Positions 59,101 through 64,000 of a stretch of DNA of 64,000 nucleotides are shown one piece after another. The notes below the pieces were generated by a model. That model saw only the letters and a program-made list of their open reading frames with translations, ran no database searches and was not told where the DNA came from. The DNA lies in NCBI RefSeq assembly GCF_947623445.1, contig NC_135245.1, positions 2,487,501-2,551,500 of the forward strand. Reading direction: 5' to 3'. Each line of letters begins with the position of its first letter. Position 1 is the stretch's first letter. The translations under genes and the position numbers were made by a program. The DNA comes from Clavelina lepadiformis (Eukaryota; Chordata; Ascidiacea; Aplousobranchia; Clavelinidae).

Positions 59101-61704
59101 AGAGATTTTATGCCCAGTTTTGCTATTTCAAGTCTTGTTTATCCACAGGTGATGACGACACACACACATCACAGCCTTCCGACCCTGACACATGCGAGCT
59201 GTACTTGTCACTCATGTGCCAGTTCGACCGTGACCAAGTGCTTACATTTATCCAGGATTGTGATGTCATGAGACGTCACAGAGCGCTTGAGGTAAGTTAA
59301 CAACGTTACTTTACGAAGTGGTTTGATTAGCATTTTTGATTACAGCGTTAGACAGTTGTGACGTCATTCCTAGATTGTTCGACGTCATCGTGTTGATGAC
59401 GCAACCGCTTATCTTCTTGAAGAGAGTGGTGACATCACTGGGGCCTTTAACATATTACTTGCCATGACTCGCGATAAAATGAAGCTTTTGGATGCTGAAG
59501 AAGGTACCATTGGGTGTTGTTTGCTGCTGACAGATGGTTGAATTTATCACAAGGATGTTTTTGTGGCAGTTGCTTAATTGTAATTTATTCCATCACGCTG
59601 CAACAAGATTTGGGATAATTTTTTACGACTTACAAGTATATAATAAACGCGTTGCTGGACAAACCCCCCCATGATAATTTTGACATGCACAGAAACTATG
59701 GCGTTGGAGGAAGAGGTGATGTCAGCCGTTGGAGATGTTGTGAGGTTGTGTCAGAGGAACTCAAGTAAGCTGTTGGAGAAACAACGGGAGGTATGTTTGT
59801 GGAGGAAGTGGATTTTACCGAGACAATAGTCCATAGAGGAGCAGATTTTGTAATAAGACAAATAACTAAAAATCTTTTGCCGATTTATGCAATACTAACG
59901 CCGAAATTTCAGAATTATCTGAAAATGACATTATTTTTTGACAAATCTTGGTTTATGTGCTACTATCTGTCTCATTGCGAGATTATTTCGATTTGTTAAT
60001 ATTTACAAGTTTTCTTTTAACTTTCAGAAATTTTGGTTTTCTCTTCTCGACGTTGTGCTCCAATCCCTCCACGGAGCACGCAATGCCGATGACGTCATTG
60101 CTAAGCGATTGGCTCGTTACGTACTGACGTCAATGATAGGTCACATGACCCTACCCGCTGTCCTGCAGAAAATAATCCAGGTCGACCATCCTACCATATT
60201 CTCTAGCATGTGTCATTGGCCACATTGTTATGTACTTTGTGTGCTTTTTTCCATTTTTAAAAATTTTGCCTGCAATCAAGTGAAAAATCATTAATTTCGT
60301 AAGACATTTCATTTCTCTTCCGAGACTGCTGGAATTTTCGATCTACATTTAATCTAACGTGGTTGTTCTACCGAATCACGTGTTGGTATTTCTACTTTCT
60401 AGGATCCCGCGTACAAAGGTGGAAAATTCGCCGAGATTAAAGATTTACTACTAGGCATGTTGGAAACGTATAGATATGAAAGCACATTGTTGGGCACTAC
60501 ATTGAATTTATTGGCAAGGTAAGATTTGAATCACAAGAGCCAATCACCAGCCTAATATTTGCGCACAAATCTCGTCACTTTACGGCTTTAGCGCAGTGAA
60601 GTAGCCTAGCTGGCTTTTCCAATGACTGTGTCTCTATGTTCCGGCAAAATTTTAAGGATTCCGCACTGACGTAAACCTCTAGAAAGCCAACGTTTCACTT
60701 CATAATGACGTCATAGAAATCATCGGTGCTTCGCAAGTGCCCACGTAGTAGACGTTGAACAAGTTCAAGCTTTAACTTTAATAATTTTTGTTTTTCAGGG
60801 CTCGTCATGAAACGCTGGTCAATCTACGTCGCAATGTCACTCGTGGCGTGGCTCCAAGGTCACAGTTTTGTACTCTGTGTCGTCGTTCTATTCTGCACTT
60901 GCTGGGCTCGGAACGTCAGAATTTAGTTGTGTTTAGGTCAGCCTTTAAACTTTTCTGCAGTCTGTGACAATGCCTTTGTTTTTGGTTATTTTGAAACCGG
61001 TATTAGGCGATGTTTTCGATTTTTAACGAAATTCATATTAGTTCGCTGTTTTTCATCCAAAAAAACAACAAAACACATGAAGAAAAAAGATTGAATCACT
61101 TTTTTCTTGATTCAGCTGCGGCACCGTGTACCACGAAGCTTGCATACGACTGGAGTTGAACCCGGGTTCGAATCCTCACCACGACAGAGATCATAAATGT
61201 TACGAAACAAGTCTGAAAAGATCCGAGTACCAAGAAGGCCTTTTAGCATCCATGGCCGCTTGCCTCCGAAAGGTAGAACCGTAACTCCCACTCTTATGAA
61301 TATTAACCAACCAGCCTTTGCCTAATTGTTATTATATATGTCTAGTGTACACCTAAATTAGCAGGTTTTGTACTCCGTTAAAGCCCAAATGACTTTGATC
61401 CTTTAACGCAAGGAAGACTCTACAACATGCATGCTCGGCATGTTGCTGTTTCCGTTAGTATGGTACGGTTTCGGGCGACCGGCAGTTTTCTTCACTGCTG
61501 GCGTGTACAAACCGTTAGGGCATAGTTTACGCCGCCTTGTGCGTCAGACACCACATCACGCACTTCAGAATATTTTCTTTTCTGTAGGAAGACAAGCCAC
61601 AGGATCGTGCGCGTGACCGCAATCGAAGTTCAGGTTTTCGTCCGCCTTTTGACCCGAAAAACTTCTCCCTGAAAACTAAACACCCGCCCCTTAAATTCAA
61701 CTGA
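50130..61704 (+). CDS. VPS8: VPS8, CORVET tethering complex subunit
   Basis: 38 exons give 1350 residues (human about 1428): 50130-50162, 50334-50399, 50558-50630, 50957-51065, 51289-51403, 51500-51554, 51810-51934, 52407-52493, 52731-52798, 53047-53097, 53205-53307, 53486-53542, 53635-53754, 53864-53944, 54055-54225, 54579-54777, 54848-54894, 55125-55196, 55287-55372, 55628-55767, 56084-56148, 56353-56494, 56696-56811, 56995-57111, 57229-57330, 57430-57582, 57926-58093, 58273-58371, 58713-58802, 58940-59030, 59149-59291, 59374-59503, 59693-59790, 60028-60180, 60403-60518, 60799-60936, 61116-61272, 61588-61704. Phases agree throughout. VPS8 binds Rab5 and tethers early endosomes for fusion. 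The N-terminus has EFDIPEVETPTLESILNE, then a WD40-type propeller (exons 5-16), an alpha-solenoid (NKLLVYVSCCLAG, KEFLNVLSL, VGSLFTFLARQ) and a C-terminal RING-like domain. All introns are GT-AG except the one after 56811, which begins GC. The first exon is the least certain. Confidence 0.95.
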
Positions 61705-62534
61705 TGCATCGAATGTTAGGATGCCTCACGTCATAACCAAATTCTTCAGTGTTTTTAAGTGAATCGATTGTTTGTTTAACACGTTTCGGGTCTGCACTTC
61801 GTACCTCGCTTGTGAGGCTCCGTTGTGTGCCACCGTTAAAAAAATTCATATTGGTTTCATATATCATTTATCGAAAGTTTATTTATTATTTCTTAAATGC
61901 ACCGTTTTCAATTTCTAATTACTTTCAGTAGCAAACAGCACGAATAGACCTTGAAAGGTGCTGTTCCAATCTGATACCGTCGTTCTGCTAATTCTCTATC
62001 GTGTAACGTTCATCAAATGTCGATGCACTTCGTGATTAAATGCTGCTACTATATTCATGGTTTTCATAGACGTAGGTAACGTGAAAACCAAAAGTTTATT
62101 TCAAAAAACGCAGATAACTGTGTACGCACATTGGACCTGTGTATTGCGATGTAGCATAAGTTCTACGATAATACTAAGAGCAATAAGTTTAATGCGTGCA
62201 AAACAAAATTAAAAAAGCACATTCATTATTAGCGACGGGCAACTAAGCGCTAAGAAAGTAATTTTTACCATGCGGCTATAACACTGACCAAGTAAGGAAT
62301 TGTGTAAGCCTAATGGGAGGAAACATATTTTACTACAATCATCGACGATACACATTTGTCAATACGTCATTAATTTATGGCTTGCAGATTACCGTCTTAT
62401 TATTATTAAATGCTTTTGATCCTGCCACTAACTTGCATAGAAGTTCACGGCATTTGTGCTGATTAACAAAACAAAAACGTTAAACGCAATAAATATAGTT
62501 GGTAGTAGAATGATGAAAGATCGTCTGCAAGCAC
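61705..62534. other. Spacer between convergent VPS8 and GH9 genes
   Basis: The 3' ends of two tail-to-tail genes face each other here. No exon or repeat seen. Confidence 0.5.
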
Positions 62535-63845
<1,311 letters not shown>

Positions 63846-64000
63846 CTGCAAAAGTAGAATAATGATCGTAAATAAGGGAATAAAAGATAGTATAAGCCTA
63901 TATAAAAAGACTACATAAGCCTAAATGCGACATAAATCTGAAGATAATATTACAAGTGTCTTAATTCTCAAATAACTTGATGATGTTAAAATTTATTAAA
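63846..64000 (-). other. Intron of the GH9 gene, cut by the window edge
   Basis: A pyrimidine-rich TGCAG acceptor precedes the exon at 63845. The remaining bases are AT-rich intron and contain no further exon. Confidence 0.7.

Noticed and set aside
61130-61190. GGGTTCGAATCC, a perfect tRNA B-box word on the plus strand
   Set aside because: It lies within a VPS8 coding exon (LNPGSNPHH), no A box or stems are present around it, and splicing and frame explain the sequence.

Overview
The window is animal DNA: AT-rich, with spliceosomal GT-AG introns, and genes for SLMAP, VPS8, BCS1L, kelch-like (KLHL) proteins and a GH9 cellulase. Compact introns of a few hundred bases, a GH9 endoglucanase and many short DNA transposons suit a marine invertebrate; a tunicate such as a Ciona relative is my best guess, but this is an inference and no species is claimed. 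No CRISPR, operon or other prokaryotic structure is present, and I saw no LTR or virus-derived element.

Layout. At 0-3.5 kb lie two tail-to-tail genes for small EF-hand proteins with proline-rich tails, the left one cut by the window edge. At 5.6-6.8 kb is a two-exon type I membrane protein. At 9.2-11.0 kb is a six-exon methyltransferase-like gene, with the intronless mitochondrial AAA chaperone BCS1L just upstream of it (11.2-12.4 kb). From 13 to 18 kb there are repeats, a tRNA-like SINE head and decayed kelch-gene remnants.

The core is a tandem array at 18.6-43.5 kb. Five intact, intronless, same-strand BTB-BACK-kelch genes (called a to e here, left to right) stand among at least three clear broken copies and one or two faint relics. 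Genes c and d share an almost identical BTB half plus the upstream intergenic DNA, while their kelch halves are strongly diverged, which points to recent duplication or gene conversion confined to one half of the gene. Three DNA transposons sit in the right part of the array: two TA-flanked Tigger/pogo-like elements, one with a perfect paralogous empty site, and a hAT-like MITE with a perfect 8-bp target duplication. Further left is a TTAA-type MITE.

To the right the plus strand carries SLMAP as one uninterrupted 851-codon frame (46.4-49.0 kb), then VPS8 in 38 exons (50.1-61.7 kb), reconstructed here to 1350 residues with one GC-AG intron and an incomplete RING. The right edge holds the last five exons of a minus-strand GH9 cellulase whose 5' part lies outside.

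How the genes relate: the KLHL proteins should be substrate adaptors of Cullin-3 ubiquitin ligases, SLMAP a membrane-anchored STRIPAK subunit, VPS8 a CORVET tethering subunit, and BCS1L a complex III assembly factor. Apart from the array they look like unlinked housekeeping neighbours. All exon boundaries were read by eye from splice signals, reading frame and remembered family sequence; none was tested by alignment.
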